A stretch of 64,000 nucleotides of DNA from NCBI GenBank assembly GCA_048262715.1, contig JBLXEV010000005.1, forward strand, positions 245,591 through 309,590, in the 5' to 3' direction. Shown here one piece after another: positions 52,329-60,995 of the stretch (the first letter of the stretch is position 1; the number at the start of each line of letters is the position of its first letter). The stretch comes from Albirhodobacter sp048262715 (GTDB lineage Bacteria > Pseudomonadota > Alphaproteobacteria > Rhodobacterales > Rhodobacteraceae). The notes under the pieces were generated by a model that had not been told where the DNA came from, searched no databases, and saw only the letters and a program-made list of their open reading frames with translations. Made by a program: the position numbers and the translations under genes.

Positions 52329-53006
52329 ATGCGGATCCTGATAGTCGAAGATGACGATATGCTGCGCGATGGGGTCTCGGTCGGGCTGCGGCTGGCTGGC
52401 TTTTCGCCCGACGCGGTGGCGTGCCTTGCCGATGCGCGAGCGGCGCTGGCCAGTGGGCTCTTCGAGGCTATGGTGCTCGACCTCATGCTGCCGGATGGCT
52501 CCGGCTGTGACCTGCTGCGTGAGTTGCGCGCCAGCGAGAATCTGATGCCGGTCCTGATCCTGACGGCTCGTGACCAGCTGGATGACCGAGTCGCGGGCCT
52601 CGATGCGGGGGCCGACGATTATTTGGGCAAGCCTTTCGAGCTGGAAGAGCTGGCCGCCCGGATGCGCGCCATCCTGCGCCGCAGCCAAGGCCGCGCTGAG
52701 GGACGCCTGCGCTGGAACGGGCTAAGCCTTGATCCCGCGCGCATGCGGGGCGAAATCGAAGGCATCGAAGTGTCCTTCTCCCACCGCGAGTTCACGCTTC
52801 TTCAGGCCTTGCTGGAACGGCCCGGCGCGATCCTGTCAAAGGCTTGGCTCGAAGATCGTCTCTATGGCTGGCAGGAGGAAGTCGAAAGCAACACGGTCGA
52901 GGTTCATATCCACAAGCTGCGCGCCAAGCTGGGGGCCAAGTTCATCGAGACCATTCGCGGCGCCGGCTACCGCTTGGCGGCAGAGCATTTGAAGAGGCCA
53001 ACATGA
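52329..53006 (+). CDS. Response regulator, OmpR family
   Basis: A 225-residue regulator. The receiver has the acidic patch EDDD at 7-10, phospho-acceptor D51 in VLDLMLPDGSG, and a conserved Lys in YLGKPFELEEL. The winged-helix domain (about 128-220) ends ETIRGAGYRL. It is divergent from the dsb operon (157-bp spacer) and coupled to the kinase by an ATGA overlap. It probably controls the dsb/ldt operon in response to an envelope signal; QseB/TctD-type relatives are the nearest by style. Confidence 0.92.
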   Translation: MRILIVEDDDMLRDGVSVGLRLAGFSPDAVACLADARAALASGLFEAMVLDLMLPDGSGCDLLRELRASENLMPVLILTARDQLDDRVAGLDAGADDYLGKPFELEELAARMRAILRRSQGRAEGRLRWNGLSLDPARMRGEIEGIEVSFSHREFTLLQALLERPGAILSKAWLEDRLYGWQEEVESNTVEVHIHKLRAKLGAKFIETIRGAGYRLAAEHLKRPT

Positions 53007-54364
53007 ATTCGATCCGCGCAGGTCTTTTCGCTATTCTTCTGGCTGCAACCGGGGTTGTCTGGCTATCTGCGGTGCTGTGGATTCAGTATTATACGCGAAC
53101 GGAAGTGGCACAGGTCCTTGATCGCCGCTTGCAGGAATCGGCACATATGGTGGCCTCGCTCATTGCCCGCAGCGGCGGCATTATCCCACCCGACAGTGCC
53201 GCCCTCGTTGATCACGCCCCTGCGCTGCGCGAAAACGGTCATCTCAGCTACGCGCGCCAGCTCATCTGTCAGGTCTGGGGCTTTGACGGCGAATTGAAAA
53301 GCGGCTCCGATGGGGCACCCCGCGAACAGTTAGCACATGGCGGGTCGGGCTTCAGCGACAGTGACGTGGATGGCGAAACATGGCGCGTCTACAGCCATGT
53401 TGATCAGGATCACGGCATTCGGGTGATGGTGGGGGATTCCTTGACCGTCCGCAACCAGCTGGTGACTGGCATGACGCTCGGTCTCATAGCGCCGGCCATA
53501 CTGATCCTGCCTCTGCTCGCGGGGCTCATCTGGCTTTCGCTGCGCCGTGGGTTGCAGCCGCTCGATCAACTGGCACGGGCCTTGCAGAAACGCACGGCTT
53601 CGGATCTGAGCGCTCTTCATGACGACAGGCCTGCCGCAGAACTCAAACCGATGATTGCCGCGCTGAACGGCCTGTTCAGCCGGGTGGAGGCGACGCGCGA
53701 GCGCGAACGCAGCTTTACGGCCTTTGCCGCGCATGAGTTGAAGACGCCGCTCGCCGGGCTGAAAACCCAGGCGCAGATCGCGCTCAAGGCACCCGATTTG
53801 GCCACCCGCGAACGCGCGTTGCATCAGATCACCGGCGGTGTCGACCGGACGGATCGCATGGTCCGTCAACTTCTGGATATGACCGCCGCAGAAAGTTCCC
53901 ACGAGACTAGGGTCGGTCTTGAGCAAGATGGGGCGCGCCTGATTGCAGATGTTGCGGACAGCCTCGGCAGTCTGGCGCAGGCGCATGGCGTCACCATCAC
54001 GCTTCCCCGCAATCCCGCCGATTGGATCACCGCAAGTGCATCGCAACTTGCGCTCGCATTGCGCAATCTTCTGGAGAACGCCATTCTTGCCGCCCCCCAA
54101 GGCTCAAGCGTTGACACTGAGCTGCTGCGCGAAGGGGATACGATCATATTTCGCATTTTGGATCGCGGCCCAGGCATCCCCGAGAAGGATCGGCCGCATG
54201 TGATAGAGCGTTTCTGGCGTGGTGCCGCCAGCCCCTCAGGCCAAGGCAGCGGCCTCGGCCTCGCAATTGTCACCGCCATCATGGAGCGGATGGGAGGCCA
54301 TCTGCGTTTGTCAGCTCGCGATGGCGGTGGCGAGCAGGCCGAGTTGATCCTGCCTGCCACCTGA
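53003..54364 (+). CDS. Sensor histidine kinase, QseC/EnvZ-like
   Basis: A 453-residue kinase. TM1 is at about 5-28, a periplasmic sensor at 29-155, and TM2 at about 157-180. A HAMP-like linker (LQPLDQLARAL) is followed by the phospho-acceptor H244 in FAAHELKTPLAGL. The N box is LRNLLENAILAAP and the G boxes are DRGPGIPEKD and GSGLGLAIV. The single periplasmic domain is short and could sense redox state, metal or cationic stress. It shares a 4-base overlap with the response regulator. The next feature is a recombinase relic. Confidence 0.92.
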   Translation: MNSIRAGLFAILLAATGVVWLSAVLWIQYYTRTEVAQVLDRRLQESAHMVASLIARSGGIIPPDSAALVDHAPALRENGHLSYARQLICQVWGFDGELKSGSDGAPREQLAHGGSGFSDSDVDGETWRVYSHVDQDHGIRVMVGDSLTVRNQLVTGMTLGLIAPAILILPLLAGLIWLSLRRGLQPLDQLARALQKRTASDLSALHDDRPAAELKPMIAALNGLFSRVEATRERERSFTAFAAHELKTPLAGLKTQAQIALKAPDLATRERALHQITGGVDRTDRMVRQLLDMTAAESSHETRVGLEQDGARLIADVADSLGSLAQAHGVTITLPRNPADWITASASQLALALRNLLENAILAAPQGSSVDTELLREGDTIIFRILDRGPGIPEKDRPHVIERFWRGAASPSGQGSGLGLAIVTAIMERMGGHLRLSARDGGGEQAELILPAT

Positions 54365-54931
54365 TCCAGCCTGACAAATGCCCTTGATCTGACGCAGCAA
54401 AGACGGCTTCACGAGCGCCAGATATCGCCCTATGAAGTGGCTGACGATCAAAACCCATCGCGGTCTGAAGGGTCGTGTGCTGGTGGGCAAATAGGCCGGT
54501 GGCAAAGCCTTCGGCTATCAAAAAATTTCAATATGATGCTTCAGGCGAACCCATCCGCGGCGACCGCGCCGTCGATCCGGTGGGCGGCGGCAGTGGTGCG
54601 TTGTATTTTCAAAGACTATGCGACAGCTCTGTAGATTGCTGAGGCCTTAAACCTTGAGAAAATCCTCGCCCCCCGCAGGAGCTGTTTCCCGTTTTACCGT
54701 GTGACACAAACGACAATCCCAGAAATGTTGAGCATACTGCCAACCTCACATCTCACTGGGACGGCCGGTGCTGATCTCTGCGCCTTCCTAACTCCTGTGT
54801 CACAGACAAAATTCGACAGTGCTTTTTATTGCTTCGCAGTTCAACCTCCTGCCACGCCCACCAACTGCGTGACACAAGTAGCCCTGAAAGCCGCCCCGTG
54901 CGGGACGGCATCACACACGGGGGGAGTTATA
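54365..54931. other. Gene-poor stretch with recombinase relic and short repeats
   Basis: The left third holds a serine-recombinase relic (54432-54634). The rest is non-coding as far as I can see. GTGACACAA occurs at 54701-54709 and 54869-54877, with an inverted TGTGTCAC at 54796-54803. CCCCGTG (54894-54900) and CACGGGG (54916-54922) could form a stem close to the end of the aldolase gene on the minus strand. Confidence 0.5.
54432..54634 (+). pseudogene. Large serine recombinase / resolvase relic
   Basis: The plus strand reads MKWLTIKTHRGLKGRVLVGK, a stop, AGGKAFGYQKIS, then in a shifted frame YDASGEPIRGDRAVDP, and in a third frame AAAVVRCIFKDYATAL and a stop at 54634. This follows the recombinase-domain pattern TRRGLxGRVExGKSxGGxxYGYxxV...GEPxRGxRxIDPExAxVVRRIFxDYAxG. 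Frame changes and a nonsense codon make it dead. The catalytic N-terminal resolvase domain is not present. Confidence 0.7.
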
Positions 54932-56173
54932 TCACTTACGTAACTTCGCTTGCTCCAGCGACCAGTATTCCATGTCGAAGAGATCCGCTTCCGCGAGCGG
55001 TGTGAAACGATTGTAATCCTCTGCTGCATTCACGATCCGGGTGGTTTGCTCCAACAGATCGCCTGCGATTTTTGCGGATTTCTCATTCGCGCCAAGCCCG
55101 TAGAGGCCCACACCCCGCACCAAGACGCTGCGGGGCAGAGGGTCGAGCATGACCTTCTCCTCCTGCGCATGCGGGGCGTTGCGGTCAAAATACGCCTTAT
55201 AGCGATCTGCATAATCGGCAAGCGCCTGCGCGATCTCCTCCGCGCCATCCTCAGCGTTCAGGATCATGCTAAAAGGTTTGATCCGGATCACGTGATCGGG
55301 CGTCGCCGTGCCGCGATGGGCCAATTCATCCAGATTTTCGCGTGTGAGATACTGCCGGATGGAGGGTGTGGAGCGGAAATCGAGCGCAGGCGTATCCCCC
55401 AACCCCTGCTGAGCAGCAAGCGCCGCGCGGAGCGCGTCCGTCAGGGCGGCGGGTGCTTCACGGTCATTGTGTTGCGGTGGATGCACCTGCGCGCCATGCG
55501 CCGCGAGGTAGTCTTCCGCCATCGTCACGAATTCGATCATCAGCTCATAGCTGCCGCGCGCAGTCTCCGCAAAGGTGAACAGCCCGTGCTGCGCCAGCCA
55601 GAGGCCCTCGACATGCGGGCTTTGCTTCAACGCGTCATTGCACGCGTGGCTCAGGCTATAGCCGGGCATCACGTAAGGCACGAAGGCAAGACGATCCCCG
55701 TAAATCTCGCGCATGACCGGTTCCATATCTGCCTGATCTGCCAGCGCGAGCGACGCCGTCGCATGGGTGTGATCGACAAAAGCATGCGGCATATAGGCGT
55801 GTAACAATGCCTCAATCGACGGGTTCGGCGCGCTGTCATCCAGCAGATTGGCCCGCAAAAGCGCGACCATATCCTCATCCGACATATGCGGAATCTTGCG
55901 GGTCTCTAAAAGCGGCTCAAGCCACATCGCGGGCAAGCCAGGAGCCTCGATATCGCCAAGATCCCAGCCAGAGCCCTTCACATGGATAAGATTGCTACCC
56001 TCGGCATCAAAGATCTTCACCGATGTATTGCCGCCACCATGCAAAACGAGATCGGGTTCCTGCCCGATCAAACGTGACGTGTAGACTCGCAGCCCGAGCG
56101 CGGCTGGCTGTCCCTTCGCCTCTGCGGCATCGATAAAACTCTGTGCATCAGTGTCATTCCAACGGGACAGCAT
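54932..56173 (-). CDS. Class II aldolase, RhaD aldolase-domain type, in lsr operon
   Basis: A 413-residue class II aldolase/adducin-fold protein. Seen: LVLHGGGNTSVKIF at about 42-56, KGSGWDLGDIEAPGLPAMWL, the zinc-site DHTHATASLAL, and AQHGLFTFAETARGSYELM. It matches the N-terminal part of the bifunctional rhamnulose-1-phosphate aldolase/dehydrogenase, but that protein runs to about 700 residues with a C-terminal short-chain dehydrogenase. Here it ends at YWSLEQAKLRK, just where the dehydrogenase would begin. AAGGAG precedes the ATG at 56173. It directly follows lsrB, where lsrF stands in enteric bacteria, so it may cleave the phosphorylated AI-2 product. That role is inference. Confidence 0.85.
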   Translation of the reverse strand: MLSRWNDTDAQSFIDAAEAKGQPAALGLRVYTSRLIGQEPDLVLHGGGNTSVKIFDAEGSNLIHVKGSGWDLGDIEAPGLPAMWLEPLLETRKIPHMSDEDMVALLRANLLDDSAPNPSIEALLHAYMPHAFVDHTHATASLALADQADMEPVMREIYGDRLAFVPYVMPGYSLSHACNDALKQSPHVEGLWLAQHGLFTFAETARGSYELMIEFVTMAEDYLAAHGAQVHPPQHNDREAPAALTDALRAALAAQQGLGDTPALDFRSTPSIRQYLTRENLDELAHRGTATPDHVIRIKPFSMILNAEDGAEEIAQALADYADRYKAYFDRNAPHAQEEKVMLDPLPRSVLVRGVGLYGLGANEKSAKIAGDLLEQTTRIVNAAEDYNRFTPLAEADLFDMEYWSLEQAKLRK

Positions 56174-56195
56174 TTGGAGCTCCTTCAATCAATAT

Positions 56196-56217
56196 GCGGG
56201 GGCGCGAACGCCCCCGC
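56196..56217 (-). terminator. Stem-loop between lsrB and the aldolase gene
   Basis: GCGGGGGCG and CGCCCCCGC form a perfect 9-bp stem closed by the tetraloop CGAA. It lies 30 bases after the lsrB stop and 22 bases before the aldolase start and has no long T-run, so it suits 3'-end protection of lsrB mRNA with partial read-through. Confidence 0.75.
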
Positions 56218-56247
56218 TTGGTTTGGTGTGGTGTGGTTTTTCAGAGA

Positions 56248-57264
56248 TCAGAAATCGTAATTATCGATGTTCTCGGCGGTGAATACGGTGCGCTCGGGCA
56301 GCAAGATGATACCATTGCCCTCGGCTTCATAGTCATAGCCCTGAACCGAATTCGGCGAGACTTCAACATCGCCGATACCGGGCACAGAGACCTTATCACC
56401 AACATTCAGCGGGCCGTCTTTGAGCACATGCGCCGCAACCGCAACCGAGATCGCGCCTTGCTGGGTCACATCCCAAAGACCAAAGCGCGCCACGGTGCCG
56501 CGCTTCACATAGGGGCGCATCACATTCGGCGTGGAGAAGCCAACGATGGTCACATCGCCTGCCCGATCAAGGTTTTCTGCCGCTTGGGCCGAAGCCGGAA
56601 GGGCATTGGCATCCGGCGCGATGATCGCATCAAGATCAGGATAGGCCGATAGGATGCTCTCTGCGGTTTGCAGGGATTTTTGCGCATCATTATAGCCGTA
56701 TTGCGTGGTGACAATTTCCCAACCCGGATGCTCAGCCGCGATTTTTGCTTTTGCGGCATCGGCCCATGCGTTCTGGTCCGTCACGGTCGGGGAGGAGTAG
56801 AAGAAGGCGACTTTCGCATTCTCTTTGCCCGCAAGCCCGTCCTTCGCCATATCGACGAGCAACCCGCCAAGCTGATCCGGCGTGCCTTGGTTGACGTAAT
56901 AGGAGCGGCATTCCGGATCGACATCGGAATCCCATGTCATCACCAAAACATCCCGCGCCATCGCCTGTTTCAACGCGGGGCAGAGCCCATCGGGCGACAC
57001 CGAGGAGAGGATCACGGCACCGTAACCTTGATTGACGAAGTTATTCACGAACTGAACCTGGCCGGAAACGCTCGGCTCGGTCGGGCCATCATAGGTGACA
57101 TTGACACCGAGCTCTTTGCCCATCGCCATCGCCCCATTGCCGCCCGAGGTGAAGAAGCCAACCCCGACGAGCTTGGGGATGAACGCAATATCTTGCGCCG
57201 CGGCGATATTGGCCGCCATCAAACCGGCCGTGAGTGTGCCCAGAAGTTTTACAGATTTACGCAT
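56248..57264 (-). CDS. lsrB: AI-2 binding protein LsrB
   Basis: A 338-residue periplasmic binding protein. After a signal peptide ending NIAAA, the mature protein AQDIAFIPKLVGVGFFTSGG is nearly the same as enterobacterial LsrB throughout. The AI-2 ligands of LsrB are all present in context: Lys in IPKLVG, Asp in MTWDSDVDPE, Asp-Gln in TVTDQNAW, and Pro/Ala in IAPDANALPASA. Conservation of all six supports true AI-2 (R-THMF) binding rather than rhamnose or ribose. GGAGGAGGAAAG precedes the start at 57264. It follows lsrD by 34 bp. Confidence 0.96.
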   Translation of the reverse strand: MRKSVKLLGTLTAGLMAANIAAAQDIAFIPKLVGVGFFTSGGNGAMAMGKELGVNVTYDGPTEPSVSGQVQFVNNFVNQGYGAVILSSVSPDGLCPALKQAMARDVLVMTWDSDVDPECRSYYVNQGTPDQLGGLLVDMAKDGLAGKENAKVAFFYSSPTVTDQNAWADAAKAKIAAEHPGWEIVTTQYGYNDAQKSLQTAESILSAYPDLDAIIAPDANALPASAQAAENLDRAGDVTIVGFSTPNVMRPYVKRGTVARFGLWDVTQQGAISVAVAAHVLKDGPLNVGDKVSVPGIGDVEVSPNSVQGYDYEAEGNGIILLPERTVFTAENIDNYDF

Positions 57265-57298
57265 AGTCTTTCCTCCTCCATTGAAACTGTTTGCGCGG

Positions 57299-58282
57299 TC
57301 AGTTGGCCCGACTTGTGCGCACCGGAATAAAGGCGCTGAGAAGCGCGAGGCCGTGGCGAAGCGCCACGACAATCACCAGCAACGCTCCGGATAGCGCGCT
57401 GGAAATCTGGCTTGGGACACCGCTCATTTGCAGGCCCTGCTGCAGATACCCGATGACGAATGTGGCGATGATCGTGCCCAGCACAGAGCCCTTCCCGCCA
57501 TAGATCGACGCGCCGCCAAGCACCGCCGCCGTAATCGCAGGCAGAAGAGTCGAGCTACCCAGATCCACCCGCGCCGAGCCGAAATAGGCCGAGAGCAAAA
57601 GCCCCGCGAGGGCAGCGGCCAGACCGGTGAGCACATAGGTCCACATCTGAATGCGGTAGACGGGCATGCCGGAATGGCGCGCGGCCTGCTCATTCTGGCC
57701 GATCTGGAACACCAGCCGCCCGAACCGCGTCATATGCAGCAGCACCAAAAATACCGCCGAGAAGCATAGGAACACAAAAAGCGGCATCGGCAGCCCAAGC
57801 ACCTGCGCATATCCAAGCGCGGTGAACGCTGCGGGAAACCCGCCGATCCCCTCATACCCGTTCGCGCCGACAACGCCCGACAGCACCGTCGCTGCCCCCG
57901 AGAACATATAGAGCGACCCGAGCGTCACCACCAAAGGTTGCAGCCGCGTCAGCCGGATGATCGTTGCGTTCATCGCCCCTGCCAGCGCGCCAGTGGCAAA
58001 ACCGATACCGAGCGAGACCGGCAAAGGCAGGCCGAAGAAATTCGCAATCCCGAAGGTGATCGCGCAGAGCCCCACGGTAGAGGCGAAGCTGACATCAATC
58101 CCGCCCGCGATGATCACCAGCGTCAGCGGCACCGCAACAATCCCCACCTGCACAAAATCCGATGTGCCGAACAGCAGCGAACTTGGCCGCAAGAAGCGCG
58201 GGTTGATCATGCCGAACACGATCAGCTCGAGGAGCAGGAGGGCGAGCAGCAACACCTCCCAGCGCATGACAAGTTTCTTCAT
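57299..58282 (-). CDS. lsrD: AI-2 ABC transporter permease LsrD
   Basis: A 327-residue permease of the ribose/AraH type. It contains LLFGTSDFVQVGIVAVPLTL at about 36-55, GGIDVSFASTVGLCAI at about 60-75, GVVGANGYEGIGGFPAAFTA at about 136-155, and GYLQQGLQMSGVPSQISSAL near the end, all matching LsrD of enteric bacteria. With LsrC it forms the channel for AI-2 import. It overlaps lsrC by 4 bp (ATGA). Confidence 0.95.
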   Translation of the reverse strand: MKKLVMRWEVLLLALLLLELIVFGMINPRFLRPSSLLFGTSDFVQVGIVAVPLTLVIIAGGIDVSFASTVGLCAITFGIANFFGLPLPVSLGIGFATGALAGAMNATIIRLTRLQPLVVTLGSLYMFSGAATVLSGVVGANGYEGIGGFPAAFTALGYAQVLGLPMPLFVFLCFSAVFLVLLHMTRFGRLVFQIGQNEQAARHSGMPVYRIQMWTYVLTGLAAALAGLLLSAYFGSARVDLGSSTLLPAITAAVLGGASIYGGKGSVLGTIIATFVIGYLQQGLQMSGVPSQISSALSGALLVIVVALRHGLALLSAFIPVRTSRAN

Positions 58283-59289
58283 GCTGCGTCCTCCAGCTTC
58301 TGGGATTGAGGCGATGGGTGGCCGCCACGGCGATAGCGGGCGGCGCGGTCGCGCGCTTCGAGCGCGATCCGCAAGCGGCCATCAATCAGCAGCACCGTCA
58401 GCAACATCGCGCCGCCGATCAGATCGTTCCAATAGGCGGGGATCTTGAGAAACACGAGCGCGGTATCAATCGAGGTGAAAAAGATCACGCCAATCACCAC
58501 CCCCGCGACCGATCCAACGCCGCCCAGAAGGCTGATCCCGCCCAGAACCAGCGCGGCAATCGCGCGCAGCTCGATCCCTGTGCCCGCCTGATTGGGCACA
58601 AACCCGATCTGCGCCGCAAAGGTGATCCCCGCCAAGGCCGCCATGCCGCCACCCCAGACGAAGGCCAGAAACTCGATGCGTTTGACGGGGAGGCCGAGAT
58701 GGCGGGCCGCGGCCCGATTGTCCCCGACCACCATCACCCAGCGACCACGGCGCGACCGCAGGAAGGCCCAGACACTCACGATCACAACCGCCGCGACGAT
58801 GCCCATGACCGAGACACCCCCGAAGGATTTCGCACCAAGCGCTTTCAGCGCCTCGGGCAATTCCTCGATCCATTCGCCGCCCGTCGTGATCAGCATCACG
58901 CCGCGGAACAGGCCCAATGTGCCCAATGTTGCAACGATGGAGGGCACGCCAAGCACCGCCACCAAAACCCCGTTCATTGCACCCGCCGCCAACCCTGCGC
59001 AAAGGGTCATTGCAATCGCTATCGGCATTGAGAGGCCGGCGTTCAATGAAAGCCCGAGCGTGACCGCCGAGAGGCCCAAAACAGAGCCGCCAGAGACATC
59101 AATATTGCGGGTCAAAATCACGGGGAACACGCCGAGCGCGACCAGCATCAAAACCAAGCCGTTGGACCAGATCATCGACGCCGTGCTGGGCGCGAGAAAT
59201 CCCGGAGCCGCTGCGCCGACAGCTAAAAGCACCGCCACTGTGACCAGCAAAAGCGTCGCGACGCGGTCGCGGGCAATCCAGTTAAGCAT
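58279..59289 (-). CDS. lsrC: AI-2 ABC transporter permease LsrC
   Basis: A 336-residue permease with VILTRNIDVSGGSVLGLSAV at about 57-76, VPSIVATLGTLGLFRGVMLI at about 114-133, and FAAQIGFVPNQAGTGIELRA then IAALVLGGISLLGG at about 220-255, characteristic of LsrC. The start at 59289 (MLNWIARDRV) overlaps the lsrA stop by 8 bp; longer in-frame starts lie inside lsrA. It works with LsrD, LsrA and LsrB in AI-2 uptake. Confidence 0.95.
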   Translation of the reverse strand: MLNWIARDRVATLLLVTVAVLLAVGAAAPGFLAPSTASMIWSNGLVLMLVALGVFPVILTRNIDVSGGSVLGLSAVTLGLSLNAGLSMPIAIAMTLCAGLAAGAMNGVLVAVLGVPSIVATLGTLGLFRGVMLITTGGEWIEELPEALKALGAKSFGGVSVMGIVAAVVIVSVWAFLRSRRGRWVMVVGDNRAAARHLGLPVKRIEFLAFVWGGGMAALAGITFAAQIGFVPNQAGTGIELRAIAALVLGGISLLGGVGSVAGVVIGVIFFTSIDTALVFLKIPAYWNDLIGGAMLLTVLLIDGRLRIALEARDRAARYRRGGHPSPQSQKLEDAA

Positions 59290-60757
59290 GTGCCGTCTCC
59301 TTAGATTCAAAGGCGAGCTGCGCGATTTCATCCGTGGACGCGCCCGCCGGCAGTTCCCCCGCAAGGTGCCCGCCCGCCATCACCGCGATGCGATCAGACA
59401 GGCGCACGACCTCGTCGAAATCCGACGAGATCAGAAGGACGGAGGTGCCTGCGGCGGCGAGATCCTCGATAATCCGGTAAATGTCATTGCGCGCCCCGAC
59501 ATCGACGCCGCGCGTCGGCTCATCGAGGATGAGCAGGGTCGGCTTTGCTGCGAGGCATTTCGACAAGAGCACCTTTTGCTGGTTGCCCCCCGACAGGCTG
59601 CCCACAGGTTGATCGGCGCTGGCGCATTTGATCCCGAGGCTTTTGCGATAGGTCTCGAAGCGTTTTTGTTCGCGCGCGGGGCGCAGGAAGAACGGCAGCT
59701 GATCATAGACGAAGGAAGAGGTGTTCCAGTAGAGCGGCGCCTCCAAGAATAGCCCGTATTGCTGGCGATCCTCAGAGAGATGCACCACGCCCTGCTGCAC
59801 CGCCTCGCTGGGCTTTTTTGCGTAGAAGGCACGGCCTTTGAGTGTGACAGCTCCGCCCGTGCGCGGCCGCAATCCCATGAGCGTCTCCGCCAGTTCCGTC
59901 CGGCCTGCGCCGACGACACCCGTCAGCCCCAGAACCTCACCGCGATGCACATCAAGGGAAATCTCGACGAAACCCTCGCCACTCAACTTGGTGAGCGACA
60001 GAACCTTCTCCTTGGACACAAGCTTGCCATGCGCGCGGCCATCCAAGGCCGTCACGCCGGGGCTCATCGCGGCAAGAATTTCTGCATCGGTGCTCTGATC
60101 CATCGTGGCGCTGTGCACGACATAGCCATCGCGCAGCACGGTGATCCTGTCAGACACCGCGCGCAGTTCGTGCAGCTTATGCGAGATGAAGACCAATCCG
60201 TGACCAGATGCCCGCAGGCCCCGCATGCGGGTGAAAAGCGTCTCCACCTCCAGCGGCGTCAGGGCGGAGGTCGGCTCATCTAAAATCAGAACCTTGGCAT
60301 CTCGGATAAGGCCCCGCAGGATCTCGACAATCTGCCGATCCGCGATCTCCAGCGTTGCCGCCTTGGTCTCGAGACCGAGCGTCACACCAAGCTGCGCGAT
60401 CAGATCTTTCACGCGGGCACTGTAGGCGCTGGCCGCCTGTGGCAGGCCGATACAGACGTTTTCCAACACGGATTGGTTCGGGAAAATATGCGCCTCTTGC
60501 GGAACCAGATAGAGGCCCATCGCCTGCGCTTGGGCGGGCGTTGCGGGGGAGAGCGGCTGATCGCCGATCCGCACATGCCCACCCGATGCGCTGACCAAAC
60601 CTGCGAGGATCTTCATCAATGTCGATTTGCCCGCGCCATTGCCGCCCAAAAGCGCATGCACCTCACCAGCGCGCACCGAAAAATCCACCCCCTTGAGGAC
60701 GGGGATATGGGCATAGCTTTTCGAGACAGAGATTAGCTCTGCAAGGGCAGGTTTCAT
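59282..60757 (-). CDS. lsrA: AI-2 ABC transporter ATPase LsrA
   Basis: A 491-residue double ATPase. The first half has Walker A GGNGAGKST at about 38-46, a signature-like region around IADRQIVEILRGLIRDAKVL, and Walker B LILDEPTSAL. The second half has the degenerate Walker A GVVGAGRTEL, signature LSGGNQQKVLLSK and Walker B LLILDEPTRGVD. This two-domain layout is that of sugar/AI-2 CUT2 ATPases. It is the first gene of the leftward lsrACDB-aldolase unit, divergent from lsrR. Confidence 0.95.
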   Translation of the reverse strand: MKPALAELISVSKSYAHIPVLKGVDFSVRAGEVHALLGGNGAGKSTLMKILAGLVSASGGHVRIGDQPLSPATPAQAQAMGLYLVPQEAHIFPNQSVLENVCIGLPQAASAYSARVKDLIAQLGVTLGLETKAATLEIADRQIVEILRGLIRDAKVLILDEPTSALTPLEVETLFTRMRGLRASGHGLVFISHKLHELRAVSDRITVLRDGYVVHSATMDQSTDAEILAAMSPGVTALDGRAHGKLVSKEKVLSLTKLSGEGFVEISLDVHRGEVLGLTGVVGAGRTELAETLMGLRPRTGGAVTLKGRAFYAKKPSEAVQQGVVHLSEDRQQYGLFLEAPLYWNTSSFVYDQLPFFLRPAREQKRFETYRKSLGIKCASADQPVGSLSGGNQQKVLLSKCLAAKPTLLILDEPTRGVDVGARNDIYRIIEDLAAAGTSVLLISSDFDEVVRLSDRIAVMAGGHLAGELPAGASTDEIAQLAFESKETAHA

Positions 60758-60995
60758 GTCGCCTCCTCAACGCCATTGAGACCGCATAACGATCACGCCG
60801 AGCCCGACTCACGGCACGCGCCGCATGTTCATATGCTCGAGGTATGATCATTTGTTCAGCGAGTCACCGGTGTGTCAACTTAAATTTCACCAATTTAATT
60901 GAATATCACGCTAGAAAATCCGCGTATTGACTTGTTCAAATGTATTTGCAAAAAATAAATCAACCCTCAGACCAGAGGGCGAAAGGGCGCGAAAC
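60758..60995. promoter_or_regulatory. Divergent lsr control region
   Basis: A 238-bp, partly AT-rich spacer between lsrA and lsrR. The heptamer TTGTTCA occurs twice on the plus strand (60852-60858 and 60932-60938), 80 bases apart, each in a longer AT context (TTTGTTCA, TTGTTCAAA). TGTTCA/TGAACA elements are expected for SorC-family LsrR half-sites. TTGACT at 60927-60932 may be a -35 box for lsrR. All assignments are inferred. Confidence 0.55.
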
